Assembly (NCBI GenBank): GCA_944326365.1
Contig: CALVDR010000005.1
Span: 83,648 to 147,647 of the forward strand
Direction: 5' to 3'
From: an uncultured Bacteroidales bacterium
GTDB taxonomy: Bacteria; Bacteroidota; Bacteroidia; Bacteroidales; UBA932
Length of the DNA stretch: 64,000 bases
A program made the translations under genes and the position numbers. How positions within the stretch are numbered: the first letter of the stretch is position 1; every line of letters starts with the position of its first letter. The notes below the pieces were generated by a model, which worked only from the letters and a program-made list of their open reading frames with translations, did no database searches and was not told the DNA's origin. This document shows, piece after piece, positions 1 through 10,268 of the stretch.

Positions 1-551
1 TTCTGGAGGTGAAACTGAAGGAATGCGAAATGGCTGTGTGCAACGGTGCAGATGAGGTGGATATCGTTCTTTCACTGAGTGCTTTCCTGTCCGGTGATTA
101 TGAGGCTGCAGGAAATGAAATCAAGGCTGTTCGTCAGACAATAGATGCTGCGGCTGCAGCGCAGGGACGCACGGTTACGCTGAAGGTGATTCTGGAGACA
201 GGGCTACTTATCTCTCACGAGCTTATCGCGCAGGCGTCATTCCTGGCCATGGAGTCAGGTGCGGATTTCATAAAGACTTCTACGGGAAAGGTGAGTGTGA
301 ATGCCACTCCTGCCGCAGCTTACGTGATGTGCCAGTGTATAGCGAAGTATTATGATAAGACAGGCAGGAAGGTCGGATTCAAGCCGGCAGGCGGCATTTC
401 GACCTCGCTTGACGCTGTCTGCTATTATTCCATAGTTTCGACTGTTCTCGGCAAGGAATGGCTGGACAAGTCTCTCTTTCGTTTCGGCGTCAGCCGTCTG
501 GCTAATACAGTCCTTTCGGATATCGAGCAGCGGACAGTGAACTATTATTGA
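1..551 (+). CDS. deoC: Deoxyribose-phosphate aldolase, 5' end outside window
   Basis: Class I aldolase of deoxynucleoside catabolism: splits 2-deoxyribose-5-phosphate into glyceraldehyde-3-phosphate and acetaldehyde in the cytoplasm. The open frame enters from the window edge (first full codon at position 3). What remains covers about 182 residues of a family usually near 220-260, so the N-terminal strands are missing. Visible family motifs are GADEVDIV, the Schiff-base lysine segment ADFIKTSTGK and the phosphate-binding VGFKPAGGIS, which together make the assignment firm. The GTG at position 9 is an internal codon, not a start. The gene converges on the nuo operon, from which it is separated by a hairpin terminator. 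Confidence 0.95.
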   Translation, partial: LEVKLKECEMAVCNGADEVDIVLSLSAFLSGDYEAAGNEIKAVRQTIDAAAAAQGRTVTLKVILETGLLISHELIAQASFLAMESGADFIKTSTGKVSVNATPAAAYVMCQCIAKYYDKTGRKVGFKPAGGISTSLDAVCYYSIVSTVLGKEWLDKSLFRFGVSRLANTVLSDIEQRTVNYY

Positions 552-599
552 GTCCGGCTTATTAAAAGGGTGATTTTAATTTTCTGAAATTGATATGAA

Positions 600-625
600 A
601 AAAAGCGGCCGTCAAGCCGCTTTTT
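600..625. terminator. Bidirectional intrinsic terminator between deoC and nuoN
   Basis: A-tract and GCGGC (600-609), loop CGTCAA, then GCCGC and five T (616-625). The stem is flanked by A on the left and T on the right, so it can end transcription from both deoC (+) and the nuo operon (-). A second small hairpin, GGCCG/CGGCC at 643-656, lies just past the nuoN stop. Confidence 0.85.
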
Positions 626-666
626 CTCGTTATATTGTCATTGGCCGGGGACGGCCCATGATAAAA

Positions 667-2097
667 CTACATTCCGAAGGCGTAGAGATTGATTCCGTCG
701 AAGACCGAACTTGCGAGTCCCAGAATCAGGATTCCGGCCAGGCAGAGCAGGAGGCTCAGACGGGTGCTGTTGTCGCTGCGGAACGTTGCGATAGGGGAGT
801 CGTTCGGCGTGATGAACATCGCCTTGACCACCAGCATGTAGTAGTACAGGGATATGATCGTGTTCAGCAGGGCTATGAAGACCAGCACATGGAAACCCTG
901 CTCGAAAGCTGCAGCGAAGATGAAGAACTTCGAGAAGAACCCTGCGAAAGGAGGGATTCCTGCCAGAGAGAAAATGGCCAGCATCATCACGATCGCCAGT
1001 TTCGGATTCGTCTTGTAAAGTCCGTTGTAGTCTTCCATGTTCACTTTCCCGCTGTTCTGCTCCACTGCGGTGATCACTCCGAATGCCGCGAGATTCGCCA
1101 CCATGTACACAAGTACATAATAGACGAGGGATGTCATTCCATACGGAGTGCCGCTGATGACTGCCAGCATGATGTAGCCGGCCTGCGATATGGACGAGAA
1201 TGCCAGGAACCTCTTCAGATTCTTCTGCCTGATGGCGAAGAGGTTGGCAACGGTTATACTCAGTACGATGACGATGTACAGGAGTGTCTGCCAGTATTCC
1301 ACCATAGGAGCGAACACCTTGATCAGCACGACCATCAGTGCGAATGCCGCTGCGGCCTTGGATACTACGGACAGGTATGATGTGACAGGAGTAGGCGCGC
1401 CTTCGTAGGTGTCGGCTGTCCAGAGGTGGAACGGCACGAGGGATATCTTGAAACCAAGACCGGTGAAGAAAAACACCATGGCCAGTATCTGCAATGCGCT
1501 GCCGTTGATCATAGGCACCATGTCTTCGAAGTAGAGGGTGCCTGTGGTCCCGTAAAAGAAGGAAATTCCGTAAAGCATTAGACCGCTGGCGAAAAGTGCG
1601 CTCAGGATATACTTGGCTCCTGCCTCTGCCGAGTTGTGCTTGTACTTGTCGAAGGCCACAAGACACGACATCGGTACGGAAGCAAGCTCCAGCCCGATGA
1701 AGAACATCATGAAATGGCCGGCGCTGACCATGAAGTCCATTCCCAGAAGGGTGGACAGGGTCAGGACATAGAACTCGCCCCTCTTGAATTCCGTATCAGG
1801 TTTCCTGAGCCAGGAATCCGACAGAAGGAAAACCAGAAGCGTGCCTATGGCGAGAACGCTTTTCACAATGCTGTAAATCGGGGCGTAAACGAACATCCCT
1901 CCGAAGATCGAAGCGTTTTCCTGCTGGTAAGGCCAGACTGTCCCTGCTATGAAGAGCAGCATGAGGGTGCATATCACTCCGTGGAAATACTTGCGACCCC
2001 TGGCTCCTGCGATGAGGTCATAAAGCAGGGCTGCGATGATCACCCCTACCAGGGCGATTTCAGTGTACATGTAAGTCAATATAGTAGAGAAGTCCAT
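667..2097 (-). CDS. nuoN: NADH-quinone oxidoreductase subunit N
   Basis: Membrane-arm antiporter-like subunit of respiratory complex I, one of three proton-pumping modules. The 476-residue product is hydrophobic throughout, with the expected length and about 14 predicted membrane segments. The Proton_antipo_M core is visible: the lysine-bearing [13 protein letters not shown] segment followed by [15 protein letters not shown]. It is the last gene of the operon; its start lies 1 bp after the nuoM stop (minus-strand reading), so translation is probably coupled. A terminator follows at 600-625. Confidence 0.95.
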   Translation of the reverse strand: MDFSTILTYMYTEIALVGVIIAALLYDLIAGARGRKYFHGVICTLMLLFIAGTVWPYQQENASIFGGMFVYAPIYSIVKSVLAIGTLLVFLLSDSWLRKPDTEFKRGEFYVLTLSTLLGMDFMVSAGHFMMFFIGLELASVPMSCLVAFDKYKHNSAEAGAKYILSALFASGLMLYGISFFYGTTGTLYFEDMVPMINGSALQILAMVFFFTGLGFKISLVPFHLWTADTYEGAPTPVTSYLSVVSKAAAAFALMVVLIKVFAPMVEYWQTLLYIVIVLSITVANLFAIRQKNLKRFLAFSSISQAGYIMLAVISGTPYGMTSLVYYVLVYMVANLAAFGVITAVEQNSGKVNMEDYNGLYKTNPKLAIVMMLAIFSLAGIPPFAGFFSKFFIFAAAFEQGFHVLVFIALLNTIISLYYYMLVVKAMFITPNDSPIATFRSDNSTRLSLLLCLAGILILGLASSVFDGINLYAFGM

Positions 2098-2098
2098 A

Positions 2099-3583
2099 TC
2101 AGTTCAAAATATGTGAGATTATCGGTAATACGCTTTCACTGATCATGTCGCTCATCCACAGCGGAGAGAGACCCAGTCCTGCGATGGCCACGATCAGTAC
2201 GATGACTGCCAGACGTTCATCCCATGTGGCATCAGTGAGTTTCAGATGCTCCGGGTTCGTGCATGTACCGTAGAGGATTTTTCCTACAAGCCTCAGGATA
2301 TAGACAGCGGTGATGACTATGGATGTGCAGGCTATGATGGTCACGACCCTGTGGAATGTATCGTTGACCATGAAGGCACCGTTGAATATGGTCATCTCAG
2401 CCACGAAACCGCTCAGTCCCGGAAGTCCGAGGTTTGCCAGACCTGCGATCACATAGCAGACAGACAGGAACGGCATGATTTTCATCAGACCGTTGAGTTC
2501 CCTGATGTCCCTGGTGTGTGTCCTGCCGTAGATCATACCTATCAGGGCGAAGAAAAGGGCCGTCATAAGACCGTGGCTCAGCATCTGGAGGACTGCACCG
2601 GTGGCGGCAGTGGTGTTCATCATCAGTATGGCGAAAAGCACCAGACCGCAGTGTGATACGGATGAATATGCATTGATATACTTGAGGTCAGTCTGCACGC
2701 AGGCTGAGAATGCTCCGTAAACCACGGATATGGTAGTGAGTATGATGAATATCCAGCTGAGTTCCTGTGCTGCTTCCGGCAGGAGATACATGGCTATGCG
2801 GAAGCATCCGTAGCCTCCCAGTTTCATCAGCACGCCTGCATGAAGCATGGATACTGCCGTAGGTGCTGAAGCGTGACCGTCCGGGCTCCATGTGTGGAAC
2901 GGGAACAAGGCTCCGAGCACTCCGAATCCGATGAAGACTATCGGGAACCATATTCTCTGCATTTCTACCGGGATATTGTGCAGGGCAGCTATTTCGTTGA
3001 GGTTCATGGTAGTCGCTCCGGAACCGAAATAGATACCCAGAATGCCTATCAGTATCAGTGCCGAACCGCCCATCAGCATCAGGGTCAGTTTCATGGCCGA
3101 ATACTCTTTCCTGCCTGTACCCCATACGCCTATCAGCAGGTACATCGGGATGAGCGCGACTTCGTAGAACATGAACATGGTGAAAAGGTCCACGGAAATG
3201 AAGAATCCGAACACTCCCACGCTCAGAAGGCAGAACCACATGAAGAACTCCTTCACTCCATCCTTCATCTTCCATGAAGCGAATGTTCCGGTGAAAACGA
3301 TTATGGCTGAAAGCAGTATCATGGCGACTGAAATCCCGTCCACGCCTACGGCATATTCGATGTTCAGCGGCCTGTACCACATGAAACTGTCAGTCAGGAG
3401 CATTTCGGCAGTCTGTCCGTCAGCTCTCATTCCCAGGAATATGAACACCAGGGCGACAGCCAGACCCAGCAGGACGGATGAGCCTGCCACCATGACGGCA
3501 TGTATTTGCTTGGTGTTCCTGGATATCCACAGCCCGAGCATCATCAGCAGGGGGACAGCAGGGAAAAGTGACAATATATTCAT
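2099..3583 (-). CDS. nuoM: NADH-quinone oxidoreductase subunit M
   Basis: Second antiporter-like subunit of complex I (494 residues, about 14 membrane segments). The conserved glutamate helix is seen as [12 protein letters not shown]. The core loop reads [19 protein letters not shown] followed by [14 protein letters not shown]. In E. coli NuoM the helix before this loop carries a lysine (AVKMPMVPLHGW); here the equivalent stretch is [12 protein letters not shown] with no lysine. The lysine in VLMKLGG is kept. This may be a lineage-level variant rather than a defect, because all other core motifs are intact. It sits between nuoL and nuoN. Confidence 0.94.
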   Translation of the reverse strand: MNILSLFPAVPLLMMLGLWISRNTKQIHAVMVAGSSVLLGLAVALVFIFLGMRADGQTAEMLLTDSFMWYRPLNIEYAVGVDGISVAMILLSAIIVFTGTFASWKMKDGVKEFFMWFCLLSVGVFGFFISVDLFTMFMFYEVALIPMYLLIGVWGTGRKEYSAMKLTLMLMGGSALILIGILGIYFGSGATTMNLNEIAALHNIPVEMQRIWFPIVFIGFGVLGALFPFHTWSPDGHASAPTAVSMLHAGVLMKLGGYGCFRIAMYLLPEAAQELSWIFIILTTISVVYGAFSACVQTDLKYINAYSSVSHCGLVLFAILMMNTTAATGAVLQMLSHGLMTALFFALIGMIYGRTHTRDIRELNGLMKIMPFLSVCYVIAGLANLGLPGLSGFVAEMTIFNGAFMVNDTFHRVVTIIACTSIVITAVYILRLVGKILYGTCTNPEHLKLTDATWDERLAVIVLIVAIAGLGLSPLWMSDMISESVLPIISHILN

Positions 3584-3640
3584 ATCTTGATGTCAGTTTA
3601 TTCTGTTATTAGCGTCATTCCGACAAAATTATATACTATC

Positions 3641-5530
3641 TCAAATCAGCAGAAGTATCACCACGAGGCCGAGAGCACCGCCGAGGAACCATATCCCGTA
3701 CTTCTGCACGTTTCCGCTCTGCATCCCCTTGATGAGCCATGAGCATTGGTTGGAAATCCATGCCAGCATGTTCATGAATCCGTCCACCACGTGCCTGTCG
3801 AACCATGCTATCGGAGTGGAAATGCATGCGAATATGATTCTGTGCGTGACGAACTGATAGATTTCATCTATGTAGAATCTGTGGTATGCAGCCTTGTGCA
3901 GACCGCTGAACTTCGCGGCGAGACTGTCAGCCACCGTTCTGTCTTCCCTGAGATACATCCAGGTAGCTATCGCAATGCCTGCGGCCGCCACGCAGAGACT
4001 GGTCGCCGCTACCGCCCAGTCAATGTGGATGTGATAGGCCTGGCCGTTGCTGCTGACAAACTCCCCGAACGGAATCCATCCGGCAAACAGTGTCACGGCT
4101 GCCAGGAAGATCAGAGGGATTGTCATGGTGAGAGGAGCCTCATGAGGCGTATGCTCTGCATGCAGTTCCTTGTTTTCCTTTCCCCAGAAAATGCAGTAGT
4201 AAAGTCTGAACATATAAAATGCAGTGAGACCTGCGATGAATGTCATCACCCATCCCATCACAGGGCTGAAACCGAAACATGCAGCCAGGATTTCATCCTT
4301 TGAGAAGAATCCGCTCAGCGGCCAGATTCCTGCTATGGCAAGACATGCCACCAGGAACGTGACATGGGTCACAGGCATGTATTTCCTGAGTCCGCCCATA
4401 GCCGACATTTCGTTCGAATGCACTGCATGTATGATGCAGCCGGCTCCCAGGAAGAGGAGAGCCTTGAACATGGCGTGCGTGAACAGATGGAACATGGAAG
4501 CCATGTATCCGAGTCCTCCCTCGTGAGGATCTGCCGATGTGCAGACGCCCAGAGCCACTATCATGAAGCCTATCTGGGATATCGTACTGAAAGCCAGGAC
4601 TCTCTTGATATCGCTCTGTACACAGGCCACCACCGCTGCATAAAGTGCGGTGAACGCGCCCACATATGCCGTGATATGAAGCACTTCAGGAGCATATCCG
4701 ATGAACAGCGGGAACATCCTCGCCACCAGGTAGACACCGGCGACGACCATGGTCGCAGCGTGTATCAGTGCCGAAACCGGAGTCGGACCCTCCATGGCAT
4801 CCGGAAGCCATATATGCAAAGGGAACATGGCACTCTTTCCGGCACCTCCGATGAACATCAGACCGAGAGCCAACGGCAGGAAAACCTTTGCCGAGCCGAT
4901 CACGGCTGAATCAGGGGTGAAGGAGAATGAGCCGGTGTAGAACCCGTAGATCAGTATGCCTATCAGGAAGCCGAGGTCCGCGAACCTGGTCACTATGAAC
5001 GCCTTCTTCGATGCGGCTATAGCCTCTTTCTTCGTATAGTAGAATCCGATCAGAAGGTATGAGCTGACGCCCACAAGCTCCCAGAAGATATACATCTGGA
5101 AGATATTGGTCGCTACCACCAGTCCGAGCATGCTCATGGTGAACAGGGAAAGGAAAGCGTAGTATCTCTGGAATCCTCTCTCTCCCTTCATGTACCCGAA
5201 GGAATATATGTGGACCATGAACGAAACGGTGGAAATGACCACCAGCATCATTACGGATATAGGGTCCAGAAGTATTCCGAGGTCAATGTGGAGATTCCCT
5301 CCGAATGGAAGCCATTCGGCATTCCATGGTATCATGGTAGGGAAGAGCCCTTCGGCATTCCTGCCTCCTACGAAATATGAGATAGCCGTCCAGTAGCTGA
5401 GCACGGCCACTGCGCCTGTCACCACAGTACCGAATATCCCGGCAGCAGTCGGCTTCAGTTTAGTGTCGAGCAGGCCTATGAGCAGAAAGCTCAGAAAAGG
5501 CAGCAAAAGTATCAGAATCGTATATTCCAT
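3641..5530 (-). CDS. nuoL: NADH-quinone oxidoreductase subunit L
   Basis: Distal antiporter-like subunit of complex I, 629 residues, normal for NuoL. Seen: the glutamate helix WELVGVSSYLLIGFYY, the following KAFIVTRFADLGFLIG segment, the lysine helix AGKSAMFPLHIWLPDAMEGP and the histidine helix SALIHAATMVVAGVYL. The long C-terminal tail fits the lateral helix typical of NuoL. The start codon follows nuoK by 16 bp and nuoM follows 57 bp later. Confidence 0.95.
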   Translation of the reverse strand: MEYTILILLLPFLSFLLIGLLDTKLKPTAAGIFGTVVTGAVAVLSYWTAISYFVGGRNAEGLFPTMIPWNAEWLPFGGNLHIDLGILLDPISVMMLVVISTVSFMVHIYSFGYMKGERGFQRYYAFLSLFTMSMLGLVVATNIFQMYIFWELVGVSSYLLIGFYYTKKEAIAASKKAFIVTRFADLGFLIGILIYGFYTGSFSFTPDSAVIGSAKVFLPLALGLMFIGGAGKSAMFPLHIWLPDAMEGPTPVSALIHAATMVVAGVYLVARMFPLFIGYAPEVLHITAYVGAFTALYAAVVACVQSDIKRVLAFSTISQIGFMIVALGVCTSADPHEGGLGYMASMFHLFTHAMFKALLFLGAGCIIHAVHSNEMSAMGGLRKYMPVTHVTFLVACLAIAGIWPLSGFFSKDEILAACFGFSPVMGWVMTFIAGLTAFYMFRLYYCIFWGKENKELHAEHTPHEAPLTMTIPLIFLAAVTLFAGWIPFGEFVSSNGQAYHIHIDWAVAATSLCVAAAGIAIATWMYLREDRTVADSLAAKFSGLHKAAYHRFYIDEIYQFVTHRIIFACISTPIAWFDRHVVDGFMNMLAWISNQCSWLIKGMQSGNVQKYGIWFLGGALGLVVILLLI

Positions 5531-5546
5531 ATCAGTCTCGATATTT

Positions 5547-5855
5547 TTACCACTTCATCTTGTCCAGATTCTTCACCTGGATATTTTTCATGTTGCGGTA
5601 GATGTTTATGATGATGGCGATAGCCACCGCTGTCTCCGCCGCGCTGATGCCGATGGCGAAGAGCGAGAAGAAGAATCCTTCAAGCTGTCCCGGGAACAGG
5701 AAGCGGTTGAACACTACGAAGTTTATGTCTACCGAATTCAGTATCAGCTCCACGGCTATGAGCATGGCAAGCAGGTTTCTCCGTGTCAGGAATCCGTATA
5801 TGCCCACGAACATCATGATGGTGGAGACGATCAGGTAATATTCCATATGTACCAT
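5547..5855 (-). CDS. nuoK: NADH-quinone oxidoreductase subunit K
   Basis: Small three-helix membrane subunit of complex I at the joint between the quinone site and the antiporter modules. 102 residues as annotated. The conserved buried glutamate is seen in LLAMLIAVELILNSV, and a second acidic helix follows in ISAAETAVAIAII. Two starts are possible, the first ATG at 5855 or the ATG three codons later at 5846. It follows nuoJ by 12 bp. Confidence 0.94.
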   Translation of the reverse strand: MVHMEYYLIVSTIMMFVGIYGFLTRRNLLAMLIAVELILNSVDINFVVFNRFLFPGQLEGFFFSLFAIGISAAETAVAIAIIINIYRNMKNIQVKNLDKMKW

Positions 5856-5867
5856 AAAAAATCCTCC

Positions 5868-6377
5868 TTATCTTTTTCTGGCTATCAGGATACCTCCTAT
5901 GATGCAGGCGAGGAGCAGTACGCTTATCACCTCGAACGGAAGTACGTAACCATATTTTTCCGTGCTCATCAGAGCAAAACCTATTTCCTTTACCGGCAGT
6001 TCGCCGTGCTCGAAGACCGGATTCAGGAACTTGTGCTTGAGCATGACGAAAAGACATATGCCCATGGCTGCCAGCGTGGCCACGAGTCCTGCGAAGAATT
6101 TGCTTTTCTTCAGTTTCTCGGCCTGGTCACCCTCACTCGAAGTAAGCAGGATGGAGAATACGTAGAGTACAGTGATACCTCCCGCATAGACCAGCAGCTG
6201 GACAGCCCCCAGGAAAGAGTAGTTCAGCTGGAAATAGATGCCGGCTGTACCTATCAGTACGAAAAGCAGATATGTGGCCGCTCTCAGGATTCTCTTCGTG
6301 GAGACAGCCAGGACGGAACTCACCACGATGAACACGGCGAGCACTGCAAATACGATCAGATCTAGAGTAATATTCAT
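5868..6377 (-). CDS. nuoJ: NADH-quinone oxidoreductase subunit J
   Basis: Membrane subunit J of complex I, 169 residues with five hydrophobic segments. The helix containing LLVYAGGITVLYVFSI matches the family signature near the pi-bulge helix that changes conformation during the cycle. It starts 2 bp after the nuoI stop and is followed by nuoK after 12 bp, the standard H-I-J-K order. Confidence 0.94.
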   Translation of the reverse strand: MNITLDLIVFAVLAVFIVVSSVLAVSTKRILRAATYLLFVLIGTAGIYFQLNYSFLGAVQLLVYAGGITVLYVFSILLTSSEGDQAEKLKKSKFFAGLVATLAAMGICLFVMLKHKFLNPVFEHGELPVKEIGFALMSTEKYGYVLPFEVISVLLLACIIGGILIARKR

Positions 6378-6379
6378 GG

Positions 6380-6820
6380 CTATTTCTTGTTCAGAGTTTT
6401 GACGAGCTTGCTTCTGGTGAATACCGCATGCTCGAATGCGGTGGAGAATTCTATCGCATCATGCGGGCAGGCGTTCACGCAGAGATGGCAGAACATGCAT
6501 GAGCCGAGGTCGTATTCATATTTTACCAGATGCTTTTTCGATTTTCCCGTTTCAGGGTCGGTCACCGTTTCTGATGTGATCCTGATACTTCCGTTCGGGC
6601 ACGCCATCTGGCAGAGACCGCAGGCTATGCACTTGTTATTCCCGTTTTCATCGGACGGCATGGTCAGCTCTCCGCAGAACCTTTCGTTCATTTTCAGTGT
6701 AGCCCTGTTCTCCGGATAGCATTCGGTGATCTTCTTCGTGAAGAACTCCCTGAATGTCACCTTCATTCCGGTCAGGAGCGATCCCAAGCCGCTAAAGATA
6801 CCTTTTATATAGTTGATCAT
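6380..6820 (-). CDS. nuoI: NADH-quinone oxidoreductase subunit I, 2x[4Fe-4S] ferredoxin
   Basis: Peripheral-arm subunit that carries clusters N6a and N6b and passes electrons towards NuoB. Two ferredoxin motifs are plain: CIACGLCQMACP and CMFCHLCVNACPHDAI, each CxxCxxCxxxCP. The ATG at 6820 (MINYIKGIFSGL) is chosen because it lies 2 bp after the nuoH stop; the open frame runs 49 codons further upstream into nuoH, but that extension has no family resemblance. Product 146 residues. Since NuoEFG are absent, the electron donor to this subunit is not NADH through the usual module. Confidence 0.94.
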   Translation of the reverse strand: MINYIKGIFSGLGSLLTGMKVTFREFFTKKITECYPENRATLKMNERFCGELTMPSDENGNNKCIACGLCQMACPNGSIRITSETVTDPETGKSKKHLVKYEYDLGSCMFCHLCVNACPHDAIEFSTAFEHAVFTRSKLVKTLNKK

Positions 6821-6822
6821 GA

Positions 6823-7899
6823 CTAAAAATGCAATTTGAATACGACAACGACTACCATCAGAAGCAGATTCAGGAGTCCTATAGGAACCAGATATTTCCA
6901 TTCGAGGGTCAGTATCTGGTCGATTCTGAGTCTCGGGAATGTCCATTTGATCCACATCAGCAGCCATACGATGAAGAAGGCCTTGGCGAAGAACCAGATG
7001 AATCCCGGTATGGCGTCCATCACCGCGTTGAACCCGTCAAGCCCAGGGATGTGGAGCGGCATCCATCCTCCGAGGAAAATGGTGGCAGCGATGCTGGATA
7101 TCACGAACAGATTCACGAATTCCGCTACATAGAAGAGACCGAAGTGCATTCCCGAATATTCTGTGTGGTAGCCGGCTGTCAGCTCGGACTCTGCTTCCGG
7201 GAGGTCAAAAGGACCTCTGTTCACTTCCGCGTTTCCTGCTATCAGATAGATGATGAAAGCTATCACTGCAGGGATATGACCCTTGAAGATGAACCATCCG
7301 TCAGCCTGTCTCATCACTATTTCCGAAAACTGCATGGTATCTGTCAGAACCACTATGGTCAGGATTGACAGACCCACAGAAAGTTCGTAGCTTATCATCT
7401 GCGCTCCGCTTCGCATTGCCCCGATGAGGGAGAACTTGCTGTTCGAGCTCCATCCGGCCAGCAGGATGCCTATGATCCCGATGGACGATGCAGCCATGAA
7501 GAATAGCACGCCGACATTGAAGTCAAGGATTTCCAGCCCGCGGCTTATCGGGATGCAGGCGAATGCCGTCACCGAAGCTATGATGACCAGGTATGGAGCC
7601 AGATTGTAAAGCATCTTGTCCGAATGCCTGATGGTGATGATTTCCTTGGTCAGCATCTTGAACACGTCGCAGATGACCTGGATGCTTCCCCATGGTCCCA
7701 CCCTGTTCGGCCCGAGACGGCACTGGAAAGCCGCGCAGACTTTGCGCTCCATATAAATCATGATGATGGCTATGATCACATACAGCAGCAGGAGACAGAT
7801 TCCTATGATGACGCATTCGATGAATATTGCCAGAGCTTCCGGCATCAGCGAAGTCAGCTGAGTATGGATCCAGTTGGTGATTATACCGAAATCAAACAT
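6823..7899 (-). CDS. nuoH: NADH-quinone oxidoreductase subunit H
   Basis: Membrane subunit that forms the quinone chamber with NuoB and NuoD. 358 residues, hydrophobic, eight or more helices. Family signatures: MERKVCAAFQCRLGPNRVGP near the N-terminus, the DVFKMLTKE loop, and the acidic loop FDLPEAESELTAGYHTEYSG. Ends in TAG, showing that TAG is an ordinary stop here. Preceded by nuoCD (12 bp gap) and followed by nuoI after 2 bp. Confidence 0.95.
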   Translation of the reverse strand: MFDFGIITNWIHTQLTSLMPEALAIFIECVIIGICLLLLYVIIAIIMIYMERKVCAAFQCRLGPNRVGPWGSIQVICDVFKMLTKEIITIRHSDKMLYNLAPYLVIIASVTAFACIPISRGLEILDFNVGVLFFMAASSIGIIGILLAGWSSNSKFSLIGAMRSGAQMISYELSVGLSILTIVVLTDTMQFSEIVMRQADGWFIFKGHIPAVIAFIIYLIAGNAEVNRGPFDLPEAESELTAGYHTEYSGMHFGLFYVAEFVNLFVISSIAATIFLGGWMPLHIPGLDGFNAVMDAIPGFIWFFAKAFFIVWLLMWIKWTFPRLRIDQILTLEWKYLVPIGLLNLLLMVVVVVFKLHF

Positions 7900-7911
7900 A
7901 TTCTGTCCTTT

Positions 7912-9543
7912 TTATCTGTCAATGTCTGGGATTACGTAGTCGAGGGTTCCTCCTATGGCGATCAGGTCGGCGATTTTCGCATTCCTGGATATGGTGTCGA
8001 CGCAGGATACGAGCGGAAGACCTGTAGAACGGAACTTCACCCTGTACGGGAACTTGTCTCCATGGCTTTCTATGAATACGCCGAATTCTCCGCGGCTGCC
8101 TTCCACGGCGGAATACCAGCTGCCTTCAGGAAGCTTGATGACAGGCTTCACTTTCATCTGGTATTCTCCCTCAGGAATGTTGTCGATGAGCTGTTCCATG
8201 ATCTTGAGGCTCTCCTCTATTTCCTTCACCCTCACCATGTAGCGTGAGAAGCAGTCTCCGTCATGAAGCACGATTTCCTGGAAATCCACGCGGTCGTACA
8301 CTCCGTAAGGGTGTCTTTTCCTCACGTCGCAGGCCCAGCCCGAAGCCCTGCCTGTTCCTCCTGTCGCCCCGAATGATATCGCATCTTCACGTGAAAGTAC
8401 GCCTGTTCCGATGAGTCTCTTCCTGGCTATGACATTTCCGGTGAAAATATCGTGATATTCATTCATCTTCGATCTCATGTAAGGGATGAATTCCTTCACT
8501 TTCTTCACGAAACCGGGATGGATGTCGGCCTGGACTCCTCCGATAGTGTTGTAAGTCTGGATGAGACGTCCTCCTGTGGTCTGTTCCAGGATTTCGAGCA
8601 CTTTCTCCCTGTCCCTGAACCCGAGGAAGAAGACCTCCAGCGCGCCCATGTCCTGAGCCAGGCAGGAGATGAACAGCAGGTGGGAATCTATCCTCTGCAG
8701 CTCGTCCATTATCGTCCTGATATACTGGATGCGGTCAGAAACCTGCAGCCCCATGGCCTTTTCGATGCACATGCAGAGTGCATGTCTGTTCTGCATCGCA
8801 CCCAGGTAATCCAGCCTGTCCGTGAAACCCAAAGTCTGAGGATAAGTGCTTGCCTCGCAAAGTTTTTCTATGCCCCTGTGGATATAGCCGCAGTGAGGGT
8901 CTATTTTCTTTATGGTCTCTCCTTCGAGCGAAACGCAGAACCGCAGCACACCGTGTGTGGCAGGATGCTGAGGGCCTATGTTTATCACATACTCTTCTTC
9001 ATTGAACAGAGGATGTCTTTTCAGGATGTAGCTTCCGTCCGGAGTCATCTCGTAGCTTGGCGCATCATCGTCAGCCACCTCGTTTTCCATGTTCAGTGGA
9101 TTGAGCGACGGGTCGTAATCCTTGCGCAGAGGATGTCCTTTCCAGTCATCTCTCAGGAAAAGCCTTCTCATGTCAGGATGTCCCATGAACTTGATGCCGA
9201 AGAAATCATAAGCCTCCCTTTCGTTCAGGTTCGCCCCTTTCCACAGATCGTGCACCGACGGCAGGTTCGCGTCATCCCTGTTTCTGTCAGCTGTCGCAAT
9301 GACGATATTCTCTCCGGTGGAAGTGTTCTCAAGGTGGTATACACACCCGAGTCCGTCTTCGCCCCAGTCCATACCCGTCAGGCTGCGCAGGAAGTCGAAA
9401 CCTCCCTCGTTCCTCAGAAATTCCGCAGCTTTCCTGAAAGAAGATACAGGTATCATGAAACGCCCGTCCCCTTTTTCAGACCATACGGCGTCAAAAGCAG
9501 CCAGTTTTGATTTTATGTCAATGATGTTGTCCATATATTTCAT
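7912..9543 (-). CDS. nuoCD: NADH-quinone oxidoreductase fused subunits C and D
   Basis: Two peripheral-arm subunits in one chain of about 543 residues. The first 170 or so residues are NuoC (NEREAYDFFGIKFMGHPDMR, then LFLRDDWKGHPLRKDY). The rest is NuoD, the 49-kDa-type subunit: NIGPQHPATHGVLRF, CGYIHRGIEKL, and the C-terminal segment VSCVDTISRNAKIADLIAI. The conserved quinone-site histidines in GPQHPATHG are present. Start is ATG 9543 or the ATG three codons later at 9534; the frame is open further upstream but that part is unlike the family. NuoC-NuoD fusion is common in Bacteroidota and enterobacteria. Confidence 0.93.
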   Translation of the reverse strand: MKYMDNIIDIKSKLAAFDAVWSEKGDGRFMIPVSSFRKAAEFLRNEGGFDFLRSLTGMDWGEDGLGCVYHLENTSTGENIVIATADRNRDDANLPSVHDLWKGANLNEREAYDFFGIKFMGHPDMRRLFLRDDWKGHPLRKDYDPSLNPLNMENEVADDDAPSYEMTPDGSYILKRHPLFNEEEYVINIGPQHPATHGVLRFCVSLEGETIKKIDPHCGYIHRGIEKLCEASTYPQTLGFTDRLDYLGAMQNRHALCMCIEKAMGLQVSDRIQYIRTIMDELQRIDSHLLFISCLAQDMGALEVFFLGFRDREKVLEILEQTTGGRLIQTYNTIGGVQADIHPGFVKKVKEFIPYMRSKMNEYHDIFTGNVIARKRLIGTGVLSREDAISFGATGGTGRASGWACDVRKRHPYGVYDRVDFQEIVLHDGDCFSRYMVRVKEIEESLKIMEQLIDNIPEGEYQMKVKPVIKLPEGSWYSAVEGSRGEFGVFIESHGDKFPYRVKFRSTGLPLVSCVDTISRNAKIADLIAIGGTLDYVIPDIDR

Positions 9544-9598
9544 ATTGGCGGTTTCCGGGAAACCGCAATGATAATGATTCCGTCGAACCTGCCCCGGA

Positions 9599-10249
9599 CT
9601 ATGCAAGTCCGGACTCGTCGTACTCCTTGATATCCTCCTTCGTGTTTGTATCCTCCCTCATCTTCCTTTCGTACTCTTTCTCGCTGATGCCCTTGTTCAG
9701 TCCGCCGAGGAACTTCTCGGCCTTGACTTTGCGCTGGAGCTGCATAAGACCGTAGAGCATGGCTTCAGGTCTCGGAGGACAGCCGGGGATATATACATCC
9801 ACGGGAATGATCTTGTCCACACCGTCCACTACATGGTAGGATTTCTTGAAAGGGCCTCCGCTTATGGCGCATCCGCCCGTAGCCACCACGTATTTCGGAT
9901 CAGCCATCTGGTCATACAGACGTTTGAGGACAGGGGCCATCTTATGGGTGATGGTCCCTGCGACCATGATGAAGTCAGCCTGACGTGGTGAAGAACGTGC
10001 TACCTCGAACCCGAAACGGGCGAAGTCGTATCTCGCGGCGCCGATGGCCATGAATTCTATTCCGCAGCAGCTGGTGGCGAAAGTAAGAGGCCACAGACTG
10101 TTGCTCCGTCCCCACTCTATCACGTCATCGAGACACCCTACTATCACATTGGTTCCGTTTTCGCGGAGTTCCTTCAGCATCTCTTCTATATACTCGTTGT
10201 CGTTGAAATCCTCATATTTCATCGACTTGATGTTGACCTTTCTTTTCAT
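9599..10249 (-). CDS. nuoB: NADH-quinone oxidoreductase subunit B
   Basis: Carries the terminal [4Fe-4S] cluster N2 next to the quinone site. The cysteines are visible: tandem CC in [13 protein letters not shown], then [12 protein letters not shown] and [16 protein letters not shown] 10249 ([15 protein letters not shown]) is preferred over the upstream in-frame start, which would overlap nuoA; ATG 10222 is also possible. The C-terminus has a charged tail of about 40 residues ([20 protein letters not shown]), longer than in E. coli. About 216 residues. Confidence 0.94.
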   Translation of the reverse strand: MKRKVNIKSMKYEDFNDNEYIEEMLKELRENGTNVIVGCLDDVIEWGRSNSLWPLTFATSCCGIEFMAIGAARYDFARFGFEVARSSPRQADFIMVAGTITHKMAPVLKRLYDQMADPKYVVATGGCAISGGPFKKSYHVVDGVDKIIPVDVYIPGCPPRPEAMLYGLMQLQRKVKAEKFLGGLNKGISEKEYERKMREDTNTKEDIKEYDESGLA

Positions 10250-10268
10250 AATATATGTGTCCGGCTTT

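Noticed and set aside
595..1380. Long plus-strand ORF over nuoN, and similar long ORFs antisense to other nuo genes
   Set aside because: They are antisense to clearly conserved nuo subunits, have odd compositions (rich in H, R, Q, E) and no signal or domain. They arise from codon bias of the real strand.
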